This document shows positions 6,004 through 6,931 of a stretch of DNA of 6,931 nucleotides, in pieces (within the stretch, counting starts at the first letter, position 1; the number at the start of each line of letters is the position of its first letter). Source of the stretch: Nitratiruptor sp. (lineage in GTDB: Bacteria > Campylobacterota > Campylobacteria > Campylobacterales > Nitratiruptoraceae); NCBI GenBank assembly GCA_015494595.1, contig WGAX01000201.1:1-6931 (forward strand). The letters are read 5' to 3'. Made by a program: the position numbers and the translations under genes. Below the pieces are notes generated by a model, which had not been told where the DNA came from, did not search any database, and was given only the letters and a program-made list of their open reading frames with translations.

Positions 6004-6887
6004 AATACCACCTTCATCTTTGCAAAGTGTAAGGGTTTTGTACCTTTGATCGCTCTACGAATATCTACCATTATCCGTATAGTATAATCTTGCTCTTTTA
6101 CACTAAAACCTGTAACATGACGAAGAAGTATAGTAGCCCCACCACCTCTTTGCATAGAGTGTGGATCTGCACAAAAACTCTCCTTTTTCCACGGCTTATA
6201 ACCAAAAAAGAGCAAAAGAGTATCATCATCCACTTCAAGCCCTTTCAAACAAGCAGCACCTCTATCCACATCGGCTGCTCGTGCTATAGCAAAAGCTTGA
6301 TCTACAAGATAGTACTTTTCATAAATCACTTTTGGCAAATCCCTATCAGTTATTTGCAAACCTTCTGGAATAAATGCTACATCAAAACTCTCTCTACTCC
6401 CAAACCCATGCCATCCAAATGCCTCTTTAAAATCTTTTACCAAACTAAAACCTTTATCAAATCTACCAGCAAAAATGAGATTACACTCTTTATTGGGCAT
6501 ATGGACATCACTATAGAGTATATTGTGTGTAGCAATAGATCTCTTCATATCTATAAATCCACTAAATCCTCCCCCTCTATAATCATCAAAAGCGATACTC
6601 AGCCACTCCAATACCCTATATTTATTACTACTATCTATGATACTCCCTATATAAGCAAAATCACCACTTTGCGGATCATAACCAATAGTAGCAGCAGGAA
6701 TACGATAAGCTAGGAGTGAGCTTATTTGATCAAGGGCAATTTGACTCTCAAGACTTAGCCTTGTCAACTCCCTTGCTTTAAAGCTTTTAACGATCAAAAG
6801 TGTAATCGCTTTATAAGAAGCTACAGCTAAAATAGCAGTAATTACAATAACCATCACCATCTCAAAAAGAGTAAAGGAGCGTCTCAT
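6000..6887 (-). CDS. GspJ/MshO-like minor pseudopilin with type IV prepilin N-terminus
   Basis: This is a 295-residue minor pseudopilin, expected to sit in the inner membrane and then join the tip of a pilus or pseudopilus. The leader is MRRS, followed by the class III cleavage motif FTLFE with Phe as mature residue 1 and the conserved Glu at +5. A hydrophobic helix covers about residues 9-33, and the rest is a large extracytoplasmic domain. Residue -1 is Ser, not the usual Gly. The length, a central LEWLSIAFDDYRGGGFSGFI block (residues 93-112) and the position before two smaller pseudopilins fit the MshO/GspJ group. Three cysteines (135, 213, 239) leave one unpaired if a disulfide forms. I chose the ATG at 6887 because it overlaps the preceding stop and gives a short leader; the ATG at 6899 would add MGAL and is also possible. 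The gene ends in a TTGA overlap with the next. Confidence 0.85.
   Translation of the reverse strand: MRRSFTLFEMVMVIVITAILAVASYKAITLLIVKSFKARELTRLSLESQIALDQISSLLAYRIPAATIGYDPQSGDFAYIGSIIDSSNKYRVLEWLSIAFDDYRGGGFSGFIDMKRSIATHNILYSDVHMPNKECNLIFAGRFDKGFSLVKDFKEAFGWHGFGSRESFDVAFIPEGLQITDRDLPKVIYEKYYLVDQAFAIARAADVDRGAACLKGLEVDDDTLLLFFGYKPWKKESFCADPHSMQRGGGATILLRHVTGFSVKEQDYTIRIMVDIRRAIKGTKPLHFAKMKVVF
6011..6015 (-). promoter_or_regulatory. Ribosome binding site deciding the TTG start of the MshP-like gene
   Basis: On the minus strand GAAGG, inside the last codons of the GspJ-like gene, is followed 7 nt later by TTG at 6003. It supports the rare TTG start, which is also needed to keep the prepilin leader. 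Confidence 0.55.
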
Positions 6888-6931
6888 TAATGCACCCATA
6901 CCATACTATTTACCCGTAACTGTCCAATATT
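6887..6931 (-). CDS. C-terminal end of an upstream gene, probably another minor pseudopilin (partial)
   Basis: An open frame enters from the right edge and ends at a TAA at 6889-6887, leaving 14 visible codons (NIGQLRVNSMVWVH). The TAA shares its last base with an ATG (TAATG), which starts the next gene in the favoured model, an arrangement that matches the other junctions of this operon. The hydrophobic strand-like ending VNSMVW would suit the C-terminal beta-sheet of a pseudopilin, and the next three genes are pseudopilin-like, so a GspI/MshD-type protein is a reasonable guess. This is inference from context; 14 residues cannot identify a family. An alternative frame stops at a TAG at 6908-6906, so the tail itself is not certain. 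Confidence 0.45.
   Translation of the reverse strand, partial: NIGQLRVNSMVWVH

Noticed and set aside
6090..6713. A 207-codon open frame on the plus strand
   Set aside because: It lies wholly antisense to the GspJ-like gene, has a Thr/Ser/Ile/Lys-heavy composition with no motif, and has no ribosome binding site that stands out. It is a shadow of the AT-rich coding strand opposite.
1..6931. Promoters, Rho-independent terminators, tRNA/rRNA, CRISPR arrays and insertion sequences
   Set aside because: No non-coding gap longer than 3 nt exists between genes, no hairpin followed by a T run is seen at a gene end, and no repeats or transposase features were found. The operon promoter and terminator must lie outside the window.

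Overview
This AT-rich window holds one densely packed operon read entirely on the minus strand. It looks like a bacterial chromosome fragment encoding a type IV filament assembly machine of the MSHA (mannose-sensitive haemagglutinin) pilus / type II secretion class. The low GC, Lys/Leu/Phe-rich proteins, heavy gene overlap, and prepilin leaders with Ala or Ser instead of Gly before the cleaved Phe suggest a Campylobacterota (epsilonproteobacterial) host. That assignment is an inference from style; no taxonomic marker is present.

In transcription order (right to left) the genes are: the last 14 codons of an upstream gene (6931-6887); a GspJ/MshO-like minor pseudopilin (6887-6000); a small MshP/PilX/GspK-like minor pseudopilin lacking Glu+5 (6003-5563); a GspH-like minor pseudopilin (5566-5099); a bitopic GspL/MshI-type protein that fuses PilM-like and PilN-like parts (5099-3636); a PilO/GspM/MshJ-like protein (3639-3013); a short periplasmic PilP/GspC/MshK-like protein (3016-2684); the outer-membrane secretin MshL (2682-1225); an ExeA/GspA/MshM-type AAA+ ATPase (1221-430); and a bitopic protein with a probable SPOR domain that runs off the left edge (437-1).

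The working model is as follows. The minor pseudopilins form the priming tip. The MshI/J/K-like proteins form the inner-membrane alignment platform. MshL forms the outer-membrane gate. The MshM-like ATPase and the peptidoglycan-binding candidate at the left edge probably help insert or place the secretin through the cell wall. The extension ATPase (GspE/MshE), platform protein (GspF/MshG), major pilin and prepilin peptidase are not in the window; they may lie beyond either edge. The gene set therefore cannot decide between a pilus and a secretion system.

Every junction is an overlap of 1-8 nt or a gap of 1-3 nt, so the genes should be translationally coupled. Four starts are non-ATG (two TTG, two GTG). 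There is no intergenic stretch long enough for a promoter or terminator, no RNA gene, no mobile element and no CRISPR array. The most interesting points are the SPOR-like protein in the position where classical MSHA operons carry the TPR protein MshN, the Gly/Glu-rich linker in the secretin, the degenerate PilM-PilN fusion, and a perfect palindrome inside the SPOR-like gene.
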